NCBI RefSeq assembly: GCF_002608075.1
Contig: NZ_LAHA01000004.1
Span: forward strand, 288,444 to 352,443
Source: Nostoc linckia z4
Lineage (GTDB): Bacteria > Cyanobacteriota > Cyanobacteriia > Cyanobacteriales > Nostocaceae
DNA: 64,000 nucleotides
Reading direction: 5' to 3'
Positions 25,788 through 35,134 of the stretch are shown piece after piece; the stretch's first letter is position 1, and each line of letters begins with the position of its first letter. A program made the position numbers and the translations under genes. The notes under the pieces were generated by a model, which saw only the letters and a program-made list of their open reading frames with translations, was not told the origin of the DNA and made no database searches.

Positions 25788-27213
25788 TTTTCTCTAAATC
25801 AGGGACTCCAAAAGCCGCGGTCATGGCGTCCTTAGCTAATTCTTCATCGATTAAAGCTGCCTCCGCGTCAGGATTTTCTATACCCAATTTACTCATCGCT
25901 GTAGTTCTAGAAATTAATCTTGCCTGATAATTAGTACGGGTTTCTGCTGTTTCTTCGGGGGTAACGTAGTTGATTCCCTTGCGAAGTTTTACAGTTGCAA
26001 AAGTATTTTTATATTTAACAGGTTCAACGAATCGCAACACTACTTCTAAAATGTTGGCAAAAGCATTCTGGATTACTGGTGCAGGTCGGTCAAGGCTGAG
26101 GTTAGCATCTTGCCTGAGTTGCACTCTTGATATCCCTGAAATTGTGCCGTCAGCTGACGCCAAAATATGCCCTTGATTGAAGGCTAAATATAATCGTGCC
26201 GCGAATAGGGCTACAGACTTTTCAAAAGTCGTGATGTCGATAGGGTCGCGGTAAGTAACGCCGGGGGTAAGATAGCCGCCGTCTTTAGTTTTTATCCCCG
26301 ATAAAAAAGTTGTTTTTCCAGGGCCCAATTGCAAGCCCTTTTCGTCTGGAACAAATCGTTGCTTGCCAGGGCGAGTTGGATCTTCCACCCATTCACCGGG
26401 GGTTTGAGCGTTGGTAATCACTCGCTCCAAAAACCCCGCCAAATCCAGATTTCGACCCAACATAGTCAAAGCTTTATTAATGGCATTTTGCAATCGTTTG
26501 ATATCTTTGTTGATGATGGTTGGGCTACGCAATTCGTAAATTGTCCAGCGTCCGTTAAAGTCAGCTTCCCAACTTTCCGATACCGCCTCGTCTTTTTTTT
26601 CACCAACGGAAGTAACTGTAAAAGTCAATTTCCCAGTTCGGGGGTCTAAAGATTGGATTTCAGACCCACCTTTGTAGGTGTAAGCAATCTGCTCGATTTC
26701 TCCGTCATCGTCGCGATCGACTCTTACACTTCCCAGCGGCGGGCAATGCAAGCGAATCCTTTGGTAAAGCTTGGCGTTACCCATACCCTTATATCGCTTC
26801 GGCTGGTAAAGGCGCAGGTAGCCAGTGCCAGTCACTAGCATTTGAGTGACTGCCATCGCCAAAGGATTTGCTTCTTCATCTGTGTCCTGGACGGCAATGT
26901 GCTGGAGCATTTGATCGAGCCAAGTTTGCAATACTTTCTCGGCGTCCGTTATCTGCGGCGATCGCTCTGAGGAATTTACGTCGTTGCCAGCATACAAAAA
27001 CCAATGAGGCATCATACCAACCATTGCAGCTACGTTGCGGTCTACGCACTCTTTAATGAGATTGTTAGAAATATAGCCGGCTTCAATTTGTTTGAGAATT
27101 GCTTCTGAATGAGTGTCACCTTCTGAAGGTTTTGGCCCCGTCCAAAATTGAAAAGTATCGCCACAATAATAATCCCAATTTTCTGTAATTCTTTCTGTGC
27201 GTTGATTTTCCAC
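25735..27213 (-). CDS. Phage portal protein
   Basis: 492 residues, right size for a siphophage portal. N-terminus WDYYCGDTFQFWTGPKP then NNLIKECVDRNVAAMVGMMP, followed by a long helical stem region and KLGIENPDAEAALIDEE at the end, typical of SPP1-type portals. Upstream of the minor head gene in operon order. Terminase large subunit, usually adjacent, is 24 kb away. Confidence 0.8.
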   Translation of the reverse strand: MENQRTERITENWDYYCGDTFQFWTGPKPSEGDTHSEAILKQIEAGYISNNLIKECVDRNVAAMVGMMPHWFLYAGNDVNSSERSPQITDAEKVLQTWLDQMLQHIAVQDTDEEANPLAMAVTQMLVTGTGYLRLYQPKRYKGMGNAKLYQRIRLHCPPLGSVRVDRDDDGEIEQIAYTYKGGSEIQSLDPRTGKLTFTVTSVGEKKDEAVSESWEADFNGRWTIYELRSPTIINKDIKRLQNAINKALTMLGRNLDLAGFLERVITNAQTPGEWVEDPTRPGKQRFVPDEKGLQLGPGKTTFLSGIKTKDGGYLTPGVTYRDPIDITTFEKSVALFAARLYLAFNQGHILASADGTISGISRVQLRQDANLSLDRPAPVIQNAFANILEVVLRFVEPVKYKNTFATVKLRKGINYVTPEETAETRTNYQARLISRTTAMSKLGIENPDAEAALIDEELAKDAMTAAFGVPDLEKISGKVGGENNIQKSNPT

Positions 27214-27325
27214 AGTATTTTCCTAGACACTTTTCAACAATAAAGAGAAACACCTTTTTAGCGTCAACCGGACAAACACTGGGGTTATAGCTTGGGGGTC
27301 ATGTTAATACTGAGGAAAAATATCT

Positions 27326-27577
27326 ATGCTCGTCAGAATTCACGTTAACCAGCACAATATCAGAACGAATAACCAAGGCGCAAAACTACCAGTAATTTCT
27401 GTAAAGCTGCCCGACGAAAATATTTACGGCAACCGTGTAGATATTTTGGATTCTGAAGGACGAATAATAGCTACTGTGGTTTACCGTCCAAATCAGCCTT
27501 TAGATTGTGGTGCGAAAGTTTGGATTGAAACTCGCAGTAAAGTTCGAGTTAGAGGTAGAACTGTGCCGGAGGTTTGA
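27326..27577 (+). CDS. Hypothetical small protein
   Basis: 83 residues, beta-rich (VISVKLPDENIYGNRVDILDSEGRIIATVVYRP). No family recognised. Stands alone, divergent from the portal gene. Confidence 0.55.
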   Translation: MLVRIHVNQHNIRTNNQGAKLPVISVKLPDENIYGNRVDILDSEGRIIATVVYRPNQPLDCGAKVWIETRSKVRVRGRTVPEV

Positions 27578-27690
27578 AAGCGCGAATCAAACCAAATCAA
27601 TCATTTAAATAAAAAAGCAGCTACATCTTAATATGTCGCTGCATCAATTATTTTGGCATTCCTCTTTATAACGGTCGAATGACTAACGAA

Positions 27691-27716
27691 AAGTGGGCAT
27701 TGCCCACCTTTGTTTC
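27691..27716 (+). terminator. Terminator-like hairpin
   Basis: GTGGGC (27693-27698), ATT, GCCCAC (27702-27707), then CTTTGTTT. Follows the 83-residue gene. The rest of 27578-27865 shows a weaker GCAGC/GCTGC hairpin near 27612-27638 and no gene. Confidence 0.5.
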
Positions 27717-27865
27717 ATAGCTTTATGCAGTATTTCTCAAAAACTACGAAACTACATCTGAGCTAATTTTAGCCTGAAAAAATAAAAAAATACAAGTCTG
27801 AAAATAATTCTTGTTATTCAATAAAACTCACTATAACCCTTTCCATGCAAGGCTTTTGTGTAATT

Positions 27866-27916
27866 AAAATGTTGCAAATAATCGAAAAATGTGCTAAAAT
27901 TAAGATGTGGCAAACA
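27866..27916 (+). promoter_or_regulatory. Shared promoter/operator box, copy B
   Basis: TTGCAA (27872-27877), 17-base spacer, TAAAAT (27895-27900), in the same 50-base context as copies A and C. Direct repeats ATGTTGCAAA and ATGTGGCAAA flank the -10 region. Confidence 0.85.
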
Positions 27917-27937
27917 ATCAGAAAGGCGCTTAGAAAG

Positions 27938-28195
27938 ATGATTAAATTACAGAATAATGAAGTGAAAATAGTACAAGTGATAGTAGCACAAATAGATGAG
28001 GATTGGGTAGTAGCAGGATTGGACGCTGACAACAAGTTTTATAAGTTGACCGAGGAAGAAGACTTGAGATTACCCCAAGCGAAAGAAGTAGCGATTATGG
28101 CCAGAGGTGCGATTAACGTGGGGCGGGATGAATTGACAGTTTTAATTAGTTGGGTGAGAGATCAAATCAGCGAGATATTGTACCCAGAAATGTAG
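27938..28195 (+). CDS. Hypothetical small phage protein
   Basis: 85 residues from the ATG at 27938; the longer frame would start within the promoter box. Beta strands (VKIVQVIVAQIDEDWVVAGLDADNK) then a helical tail. A GGGAGG/CCTCCC hairpin follows at 28206-28222. Confidence 0.6.
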   Translation: MIKLQNNEVKIVQVIVAQIDEDWVVAGLDADNKFYKLTEEEDLRLPQAKEVAIMARGAINVGRDELTVLISWVRDQISEILYPEM

Positions 28196-28234
28196 AGATG
28201 AATTTGGGAGGCATATCCTCCCCATCTAATAAAT

Positions 28235-29158
28235 ATGCAACCAAAATTAGCTTTTACTGCCCTAGCTCAATGGCGCGATGGAAAAATCTATTTAACCCAA
28301 GATGAAACCGATGATATTAAAGGTCGCCGATTTCGGGCGAAGGAGGTAGTCGAAAAATACGAATTTGAAATTGTTGAAAATGGAGTGAACTTTTTTCCGG
28401 GAAGCAGTCGGCAGCTTTTTGTAAGATTGGGGGCGAAAGCTTGTGGCTGCAATTGTGCCGATATTCATAACCGACACCTACCTTGCAAGCACATTTTTGG
28501 TGCTGCTTTTTTATTAGGTGACAAGTCTGCACTCTTAGATGTACCGCCGCCAAAAATCATAACTCCGACAAATACAAATAATGCGACTAGAAAACGGCGA
28601 CTCCGCCCCCAAGATATCAAGGTTGGCAAATACTTTACCTTGCTTGATTTTTTGGTTTCCGACACCGCACTAAAACGAGGAATTCCTAATTTTATAGATT
28701 GGGAATCCGAGCCAGGACAAAAAGCTTTATCCCTGATGCAGACGTTGTGCGATCAGATGCTTGACCCCTTGTGTGAGGAATTTAATCGGATTTCGATTAC
28801 TAGGGGTTATCTAGGTTTAGACCTTTACAAATATGTTTATAATGCTGGCGGTGCTGACTGGCCCAAGGGAGCGTTAGCCCACGGATTTAGCACTAGTGCC
28901 GGGGCAGATATTTGGGTGCATAGCTGGTCGAAACCAGCATTGGATTTAGCTTTTTACCTGCAAGGCAATACCACTTACACATTCGACTTTATTCGGGTTT
29001 ATCCAGAAAGCCCGATTTTGTGTGTCGGCATCGATGCAATTCGGCAAAAGCGAATTATTCAACAATGGCATCCGAACTTTCGCGGCTGCACGATTCACAA
29101 ACCTCAATCGACTTCCCGCATGGGAATTGTGGGGGAACTTCCATTATTTGATCGCTAA
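28235..29158 (+). CDS. SWIM zinc finger fused to an M15-peptidase-like domain
   Basis: 307 residues. Residues 68-92 contain a SWIM-type zinc motif, CxCx(n)CxH (GCNCADIHNRHLPCKHIFG). Residues about 127-285 resemble M15 peptidase-fold phage proteins: KYFTLLDFLVSDTALKRGIPN, then LDPLCEEFNRISITRGYLG, HGFSTSAGADIW and a late VHSW. The canonical SxHxxGxAxD spacing is not exact, so activity is doubtful. SWIM domains bind nucleic acid or protein. The combination is odd. Second gene of operon B. Confidence 0.6.
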   Translation: MQPKLAFTALAQWRDGKIYLTQDETDDIKGRRFRAKEVVEKYEFEIVENGVNFFPGSSRQLFVRLGAKACGCNCADIHNRHLPCKHIFGAAFLLGDKSALLDVPPPKIITPTNTNNATRKRRLRPQDIKVGKYFTLLDFLVSDTALKRGIPNFIDWESEPGQKALSLMQTLCDQMLDPLCEEFNRISITRGYLGLDLYKYVYNAGGADWPKGALAHGFSTSAGADIWVHSWSKPALDLAFYLQGNTTYTFDFIRVYPESPILCVGIDAIRQKRIIQQWHPNFRGCTIHKPQSTSRMGIVGELPLFDR

Positions 29159-29177
29159 TATAAAGAGGTTCTTCAAA

Positions 29178-29516
29178 ATGACTGCATATTTTCACACCTT
29201 GGCTGCTTATGGATTGCCTGGGGCGGTGGGGCATTGCCCAGTTGACCATAGATATACAGCCATGCTCGACATTGGGGACTTAGTATTTTTCATGACTTCC
29301 AAACAATATGGTGTTTTGGTGGACTTGGAAGATGGGTTTCGGGGTTACTGCATTCAAACTTTAGCTGGCGAACGGCGCTGCTATCGTCGGCAATTTCGGT
29401 TAGCCGATCTCTCAGAAATTGATTATTCCAAACGCGCTGAACGGCGTTTTTTAGAAGTTCATTCTTTGAATGCAAAAGCTCGTGTGGCGCGAAGCTCTGC
29501 ATTGCTTACTTGTTGA
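29178..29516 (+). CDS. Hypothetical small phage protein
   Basis: 112 residues from the ATG behind AAAGAGG; a longer frame overlapping the upstream gene is rejected. SH3-like look (DIGDLVFFMTSKQYGVLVDLEDGFRGYCI). Unknown function. Confidence 0.6.
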   Translation: MTAYFHTLAAYGLPGAVGHCPVDHRYTAMLDIGDLVFFMTSKQYGVLVDLEDGFRGYCIQTLAGERRCYRRQFRLADLSEIDYSKRAERRFLEVHSLNAKARVARSSALLTC

Positions 29517-29604
29517 GACGGCTCAGATGCCAAGCGCCCGGACAAATCAGCGACGTTTGCCTTGGTTTCGATCCTCGCCGTAGATAAATTATATCTGCAA
29601 ACCA

Positions 29605-29626
29605 AACCAGGAAAATTTTCCTGGTT
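29605..29626. repeat. 22-bp perfect palindrome, same family
   Basis: AACCAGG-AAAATTTT-CCTGGTT between two plus-strand genes. A second small hairpin (TGCCCAG/CTGGGCA, 29647-29666) follows. Confidence 0.8.
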
Positions 29627-29747
29627 CTCTCGTTTGTATAAAATAATGCCCAGATAAACCTGGGCATGGGTTAAACATAAAAATTAGATATATGGCAGTT
29701 AATATATACCCTTTGCTGCCAGAATGGGGTTTTAGCGCAAACAAACT

Positions 29748-30116
29748 ATGAGCGCTATAAATCAAGCAAAAGTTGAGGCTGTTGTTGATTCTTTGGAAGT
29801 GTGGGAAACTTCGCCCCCGAATGGCACGAGCATCACTCCTTTAGAGATTCTATTGGGAACTGAAAAGTTCGCCGTGAACCTCAGAAAACGCCTTACAGAA
29901 GGAAGCGCGATTGATTGCAAAGTAGCAGCGATCGCTTTGGTTCTGGCAAGCGAATATGTTGAATCTATAAATAAATTAGCTGGTGCAGATAGCGGTTCTA
30001 CGATTGCATTGACTTGGCGACTGATGTGGGCAGTAGAGGCAATCACTTTGATTAAAAATAAGACCCGAGAAGAGTTAGAGGAATTCCTACAATCTAAATA
30101 CCCTTCTGGGGTTTAA
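29748..30116 (+). CDS. Hypothetical helical protein
   Basis: 122 residues, mostly helical (AIALVLASEYVESINKLAG, LTWRLMWAVEAITLI). No family seen. Converges with the membrane gene at 30113 (4-base overlap). Confidence 0.55.
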   Translation: MSAINQAKVEAVVDSLEVWETSPPNGTSITPLEILLGTEKFAVNLRKRLTEGSAIDCKVAAIALVLASEYVESINKLAGADSGSTIALTWRLMWAVEAITLIKNKTREELEEFLQSKYPSGV

Positions 30117-30460
30117 GGCTTCCGCAATAAATTCATGCTCTGCGCTGCTGCACCAGTGACAAAAGCTATTGGTGTAACTGCGATCAGCAGGTAGGGTGAA
30201 TTAGGTCTAAACCATACAGTTAAGAGACAGGAAAGCCCAGCGCACATTAAACCAGTGGAGATAATCAACGATTTCACCCTTTTCTTGTGTTGATCTGGCG
30301 ATTCGGATTCCCAGGAAAGTACCACGAAATCTTGATTCTCTAATTCTTCCAAAATAGTAGAAATATTTTCCCCAGTCGCTTTTTCGATCCGAGCGATCGC
30401 TGTTCTGTCTGCGATAACTGAACTGGTTGCCAAAGTTCTTAAAGCTTTTTGTAGTTCCAT
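30113..30460 (-). CDS. Small two-pass membrane protein
   Basis: 115 residues. Soluble helical N-terminus (LEELENQDFVVLSWE) with two hydrophobic segments at about 63-82 and 88-107. Last gene of the 30-37 kb minus-strand module; 3 bases after the upstream gene. Confidence 0.55.
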   Translation of the reverse strand: MELQKALRTLATSSVIADRTAIARIEKATGENISTILEELENQDFVVLSWESESPDQHKKRVKSLIISTGLMCAGLSCLLTVWFRPNSPYLLIAVTPIAFVTGAAAQSMNLLRKP

Positions 30461-30463
30461 GAT

Positions 30464-30712
30464 TTACTCCAACTTATTTTCTATCCAAGATACTATGGCG
30501 TCTTTCATTTGAGGTTCTTTATTGTCTTTGTCCTCACTGTACAAAATCCAAAGACGATTAATTAAATTGTCTTTATTCATTTCAACACCTATTGAATTGA
30601 ATAAATTTAGATAATATCCGACAACATCACAGGCTTGTACTAAGGGGTATTTTTTAACGTTGTTTATAATCACATTTTCTATTTGTTGATGCGTAAGTTC
30701 AATCTTTTTCAT
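30464..30712 (-). CDS. Hypothetical small protein
   Basis: 82 residues, helical, no family. Its ATG overlaps the stop of the 58-residue gene (ATGA), so the three last genes are coupled. Confidence 0.5.
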   Translation of the reverse strand: MKKIELTHQQIENVIINNVKKYPLVQACDVVGYYLNLFNSIGVEMNKDNLINRLWILYSEDKDNKEPQMKDAIVSWIENKLE

Positions 30713-30885
30713 ACGGAATCCAGTAGTTGGTTGAAATTATAAATTGAGTTTTCTATTGGACTATCATTATCATCTGAATTGCTTGAATCAGGATCGGCAT
30801 ATAAATCTCCTTGAGGTTGATCGAGTTCTAATTCTGTCTCTGACACTAGCTCTATAGGTAATGCGCTGCGTTCGCTACTGTACAT
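30709..30885 (-). CDS. Small acidic protein, translationally coupled to the ATPase
   Basis: 58 residues (MYSSERSALPIELVSETE start), very acidic with a DSSNSDDNDS stretch. It overlaps the ATPase 3' end by 11 bases and the next gene by 4, which supports that it is a real gene. Function unknown. Confidence 0.5.
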   Translation of the reverse strand: MYSSERSALPIELVSETELELDQPQGDLYADPDSSNSDDNDSPIENSIYNFNQLLDSV

Positions 30886-32812
30886 CTTGGTTTATTCCTG
30901 AATCTTGGGAGGTTAAAAACTCATACTCTTTGAGTGCTTGCGACCAATCTTCTGAACTTGGTTCGACCTGCCAAAGAATAGATATTATTTGGTCTTGGTC
31001 GTAGCCACGATTATTTTTAAGGTCGTTGATTATACTGCAAGCAACTGTTTGATTGGCTTGAAATGTTGTGAATTTCGCGGGCATTCCTGCTTCCTGAACT
31101 TTTGGTAAATCACCATGATTTTGAACGAGTTCAGGAAAGAATTTTAATAAAGTTCTCGCTGGGTCTGGATGCCCGTTGCCGGGATGTTTTTCAGATTTCA
31201 ACCATTCAGGTATATTGCCCAAATGTCCACCCTCAATAGCAGTACCAAAGTTTTTGGGATTAGCTTGAAAATATGTCCCACTAGCGATATTGATTTTCCT
31301 CAATCCTCCAGCATCTACCGCTACTGCACTACATCCAACAAATTTCACAGTATCTTTGAACGTGTCTGCTAATCCTGCTGTTTCTTTACCAGCAATCGAA
31401 GACAAATTAAAGGCATGAAGCACAATAATTAAAGTTGCGCCAGTCTTAGCAATCTGACTTAATAAAAATTGGATTGCCCAAGCGCGATCGCTTTCCTCCA
31501 TTAAAGAAAGTAAGCGCATGGCTTCATCAATTACTACCACTAAATTGTTGTGGGAATAAGGCGGAGAATTTTCCAAGTCTTTGAGAAATTTTAGTAAATC
31601 ACCAGCCACTCGCCTATTTGCTTGTTGGATATCTTTTTCTTCTGGATAAGATAAGGCGCTGTGCAGTCTACAAGTAAAAGGATAAACATCAACCCCAGTT
31701 GTAAAGTATTCAATGCTGAGCGTTGGGTCGTAAGCCTTTGATAAGACAGTTAAGATTGCCGCAAGAGTGCCTTTTCCACCTCTTTGGCTACCTGCGATCG
31801 CAATTACTTGCCCAAGCATAACTTCATCAATTTTGAAGCCGCTATCAATCAAGCGATTAACTATAAATTCTGCCCTTGGGGTAATAGGTAACTTCAAAAT
31901 TGTTTCTAAATCAGGCATTTTATTGGGCTGATTAGATTGTGGGGGGACAGCGGTTTGTGGAGATTGCTGAAGTTGCGTAACTTGTGGTACTGGCTGGGGC
32001 TGGATATTAGTTTCTGATTGCAACGGGTTAGGAGCCTGTGGCAATTGCGTTTGAATGTTATCGTTAGAAGTATTGATTGTTCTAGTTTCGGGTAAAGATA
32101 CTGTTCTAGCTTGAGGTAGCTGCTGTAATATCTGCGGTCTTTGTTCTTGAATTGCCTGTACAGATTGGTAATTGATACGCGGATCGGGCGTCACTGTTTG
32201 CAAATGCCGATTTAGGCTTTCTTTATCGGGAATCGCACCGTGAAAATCCACGAAGCGATCGCACAGCCATCGGTAAGCATAAAATCGCTTACCCGGATGA
32301 ACTTGATCCAAATATTCGCTAAGAATACTGTGCATCTCCCGAAGCATTGCAAACTCAAATCGCTCTAGAAGTTCCAAGTGAAACATCAAATCTGCGATTT
32401 CGTTTTTCTGGGCTATCCACTCTTCACGGGCTTCGGCATCGCCCATTGCCGATAAGAAATCGAAAAAATTATCTCGCACAAAAGGGATTGGAGCAAAGCG
32501 ATGGGAGTCGTTGAGGTCAAGCGCCAACGCCCAAATGTAACCTATCCCTGATACAATCGCACCGATGGTAGCGACCGGACTTGTAGCGTAACAAACCAAC
32601 CCGACAACTGTGCCAGATAAAGTCACGAGTTTGGATAAATTCATCTCGGCACGCGATCGCTGTGCCTTACAAAGAAGCTGGTCATGTCTTTCTTGTAGCC
32701 ATGACGCAGCGTGTCCTGCCTCCAAATGTTCAATACTGGGATACTTGTCACGCAGTCGGCGAGTTTCTTTAGTTGTGAGGTTTGGCATACTGCCGACTGG
32801 TTGAAAATTCAT
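30875..32812 (-). CDS. Membrane-anchored P-loop ATPase (FtsK/HerA/VirD4-like architecture)
   Basis: 645 residues. N-terminal cytosolic helix, then two hydrophobic segments (LVTLSGTVVGLVCYAT and VATIGAIVSGIGYIWALAL, residues about 62-100), a helical domain, and a Gln/Pro-rich linker (about 225-300). The P-loop domain has Walker A GSQRGGKGT near 342, Walker B LVVVIDEA near 425 and a sensor-like TGATLIIVLHA near 462. Layout resembles DNA-pumping ATPases or coupling proteins, but no relaxase, pilus or partition gene is adjacent. Likely the engine of the surrounding membrane-protein operon. Confidence 0.75.
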   Translation of the reverse strand: MNFQPVGSMPNLTTKETRRLRDKYPSIEHLEAGHAASWLQERHDQLLCKAQRSRAEMNLSKLVTLSGTVVGLVCYATSPVATIGAIVSGIGYIWALALDLNDSHRFAPIPFVRDNFFDFLSAMGDAEAREEWIAQKNEIADLMFHLELLERFEFAMLREMHSILSEYLDQVHPGKRFYAYRWLCDRFVDFHGAIPDKESLNRHLQTVTPDPRINYQSVQAIQEQRPQILQQLPQARTVSLPETRTINTSNDNIQTQLPQAPNPLQSETNIQPQPVPQVTQLQQSPQTAVPPQSNQPNKMPDLETILKLPITPRAEFIVNRLIDSGFKIDEVMLGQVIAIAGSQRGGKGTLAAILTVLSKAYDPTLSIEYFTTGVDVYPFTCRLHSALSYPEEKDIQQANRRVAGDLLKFLKDLENSPPYSHNNLVVVIDEAMRLLSLMEESDRAWAIQFLLSQIAKTGATLIIVLHAFNLSSIAGKETAGLADTFKDTVKFVGCSAVAVDAGGLRKINIASGTYFQANPKNFGTAIEGGHLGNIPEWLKSEKHPGNGHPDPARTLLKFFPELVQNHGDLPKVQEAGMPAKFTTFQANQTVACSIINDLKNNRGYDQDQIISILWQVEPSSEDWSQALKEYEFLTSQDSGINQDVQ

Positions 32813-32838
32813 TAATATCTCCTATTTTTCAAACAGAC

Positions 32839-33036
32839 TCAAGTCCTATCTTCTTGATTTTCTAGATAGAATTTAACTTCCAATTCTGCGTGTTTTGTGG
32901 CGTCAATTTCTCTTGCAAATCCGAGATGAGCTTGGCTATCTAAAATTTTTCTGCCTTCTTGGTAAGCTTTCCAGTGGTAAATTTCTTCATGCTCCCACCA
33001 TTTAACTTCAACCAAAATGTTTTGGATGATAAACAT
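32839..33036 (-). CDS. Hypothetical small protein
   Basis: 65 residues with a Trp/Tyr/His-rich N-terminal half (VEVKWWEHEEIYHWKAY). Starts within the preceding stop (TAATG), so co-translated. Confidence 0.5.
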   Translation of the reverse strand: MFIIQNILVEVKWWEHEEIYHWKAYQEGRKILDSQAHLGFAREIDATKHAELEVKFYLENQEDRT

Positions 33037-33254
33037 TAATTTTCAAATCTTTCAAATATCTTGTTTATCCATGCTTGAGAAATCAATTGGATTGCCAGCA
33101 TTTCAATCAAATTTATTAGTATTTCAATAGATTTTTGATGATTCAACAAACCACAAAATACTAATACAGTTGCATTGATTGTTACTATTCCTGCTATTTT
33201 CCAATCCATAGTTTTTGGTAAGTACTTGATATGTCCATCACTAAATGTATCCAA
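33036..33254 (-). CDS. Small membrane protein
   Basis: 72 residues, or 57 from the internal ATG at 33209, which would reduce overlap with the upstream gene to 16 bases. One or two hydrophobic stretches (IAGIVTINATVLVFCGLL and IEILINLIEMLAIQLI). Confidence 0.5.
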   Translation of the reverse strand: MDTFSDGHIKYLPKTMDWKIAGIVTINATVLVFCGLLNHQKSIEILINLIEMLAIQLISQAWINKIFERFEN

Positions 33255-33676
33255 CTGCTAGACTCAACTCCTATCAACACTGTGAAGACAATATTTTGAT
33301 TGTTCATTATCCAACCAACCATCCGAGATGAATCAAGTCTCGATAAAATCACCAGAGGAAGACATAGCATCGCTAGATATCCAATTCGTAATATTGTTCC
33401 GATAATTGGTGCATGTGAGAGAGGATTACGGTAAACAAATCTGCCTCTGTGCGGGATTAATCTTTGGTATGGCTTCCAAATCCAACGCAGAAATCCCCAC
33501 CTATAAAAAACGTTTGAACGTAAATCTAAATCTGGTGATAAATACATACCTCCTAAAAAATATGAGGTTGTAAAAATACTAGAAATTACCCAGTCTTTAG
33601 TTAGGAAATATGCGATTCCCCCAGACAAGGGGGAAGAAATAATAATTGAGCGATCGTGCCACTTCCCGCTTGCCAT
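33194..33676 (-). CDS. DUF2227-like metal-binding membrane protein
   Basis: 160 residues. Matches the cyanobacterial DUF2227 pattern: WHDRSIIISSPL near the start, MYLSPDLDLRSNVFYRWGFLRWIWKPYQ, and LSHAPIIGTILRI. Conserved His/Asp residues may hold a metal. Several hydrophobic segments. Its ATG overlaps the stop of the preceding frame (TAATG). Confidence 0.75.
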   Translation of the reverse strand: MASGKWHDRSIIISSPLSGGIAYFLTKDWVISSIFTTSYFLGGMYLSPDLDLRSNVFYRWGFLRWIWKPYQRLIPHRGRFVYRNPLSHAPIIGTILRIGYLAMLCLPLVILSRLDSSRMVGWIMNNQNIVFTVLIGVESSSWIHLVMDISSTYQKLWIGK

Positions 33677-33955
33677 TACTCTTCTCCCTCTGAGTAAAAG
33701 TTATCTAGCGAATAGCCACAAGCAGAACATCTATTGGCTTCGATAAAGACTTCTAAAGGATTAAACAATCTTTTGTCCTCTGCCTGATATTGTAAACCCT
33801 GATATTTGCATATAACATCTATAAGAACTATCTCCTATGCCATCCCAATTCCCAGGATCTTGGGTTCTTACTTGTTCATCAACATGGGTTTTACCACTGT
33901 TGGTTATACAAGCTGGAAAGATATTTATTATGATTTTGCGTTCTTGTTTTGACAT
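33676..33955 (-). pseudogene. Small zinc-motif gene with an apparent frameshift
   Basis: Begins ATG at 33955 with a good TAGGAGC site. The frame stops at 33761 (64 codons), but another frame continues to a TAA at 33678-33676 that overlaps the DUF2227 start (TAATG) and encodes a CSACG motif. The span is 280 bases, one too many, so a single extra base near 33800 would explain it. Restored, the protein would have a CxC...CxxC metal site. It could be a mutation, a sequence error or a programmed shift. Confidence 0.5.
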
Positions 33956-33964
33956 AAAAAGCTC

Positions 33965-34696
33965 CTACTTTTTCGTATATCTCCAAATAGCAAATCCCGT
34001 CTCTCCTGCCATCATTGACAAGATATTGTAAGCAAAGCAGCCGATAATTTGGCTTGGCTCAGTGTACCGAAATGGATTGCGGCCAGCGAATGTAGTGATA
34101 AAATCGAATATCCAGAAAAAGAGCGCTATTCCTGCTCCAGTACGCCGCTCTTTCATACCTGCGCGTTTATAATCGCGCCATAGTGCTTGAGATAAATCAA
34201 TTTTCCCAGTTGGGCGACCTGGGAGATTGTATTGCTGGGATTCTTCAAATTCGACTTTTGCAGATTTAGGATCTTTGCCTCTTAATGTACGCGCCTCCAT
34301 GATTTGAACCAACGCACTCATAGCAAAACCAATCCAAAAAAGTATATTGAATGGTATGGTTAGCCAGCCAATCCAGCCAATCCAATTTTCTTCCCACCAG
34401 GGAAACATTGGCGTTCCCTGAAATAAAGTTTGCCAAATTCCATCAGTGCTGAGGAAAGTTCCAAAAGCAAACCCTATTGCACCGATAATTTTAGTGCCAG
34501 AAGAACCTGGCGTCAGGAATAGCTCAAGAATAGTTGACAAAAATGTGAATGGAATCGAAATAGCATTAATAATCCACTCAGCAATAATTTCGATAAAACC
34601 ACCATTTCCTGATGATTTTTGAGGCTGTCTAGGAGTAGCTACTTCTTCATTATTAGAGGATGGCATTTCTCTGCCATTTTTATCGAGTATTGCCAT
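33965..34696 (-). CDS. Multi-pass membrane protein
   Basis: 243 residues. Polar N-terminal about 30 residues, then about four or five hydrophobic segments (residues about 35-60, 68-85, 105-130, 183-200, 212-235). No family recognised. Member of the ATPase module. Confidence 0.6.
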   Translation of the reverse strand: MAILDKNGREMPSSNNEEVATPRQPQKSSGNGGFIEIIAEWIINAISIPFTFLSTILELFLTPGSSGTKIIGAIGFAFGTFLSTDGIWQTLFQGTPMFPWWEENWIGWIGWLTIPFNILFWIGFAMSALVQIMEARTLRGKDPKSAKVEFEESQQYNLPGRPTGKIDLSQALWRDYKRAGMKERRTGAGIALFFWIFDFITTFAGRNPFRYTEPSQIIGCFAYNILSMMAGETGFAIWRYTKK

Positions 34697-34744
34697 TTTT
34701 TCCTCAATTTCGTTTAAGATTAGCCAAGCTTTTTCAAGTGCCAG

Positions 34745-35134
34745 TCATTTTATTTGGCAAACATTTTTGTAGTGATACTTCCAAAGCCATTTGCGATTCT
34801 CTATTTGCCCAATGCAGCGACCAGCAGAATCGTAAACGACAACAACTTCATCTTCCAAGAAGCCTGTAGTATCAGGCTTTGGATTGCGTTTTGGATTATC
34901 CAAGTATCGCCGTACTTTTAATTTGGTAAAGCTTGGCATTATGCCAAGTTCATCCAATTTTTTAGCTGTATCGGCTTTTTGTTGTGCGCGATATTGCTCC
35001 ATTTCTTCAGATCCTTGCAAGTTAAATTTTGAAAAATTTAACGGCAATCTGAATACTAAGGGAGAAGCAACCAGCAGCAAACCGATAAATCCACACATTG
35101 CAGGCGATTGGTATTTGCTGCTATGCATTTTCAA
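34745..35134 (-). CDS. Hypothetical protein with N-terminal membrane anchor
   Basis: 129 residues. Hydrophobic segment at about 14-31 (CGFIGLLLVASPLVFRLPL), then a soluble charged domain (VVVVYDSAGRCIGQIENRKWLW). No family. Confidence 0.55.
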   Translation of the reverse strand: MKMHSSKYQSPAMCGFIGLLLVASPLVFRLPLNFSKFNLQGSEEMEQYRAQQKADTAKKLDELGIMPSFTKLKVRRYLDNPKRNPKPDTTGFLEDEVVVVYDSAGRCIGQIENRKWLWKYHYKNVCQIK

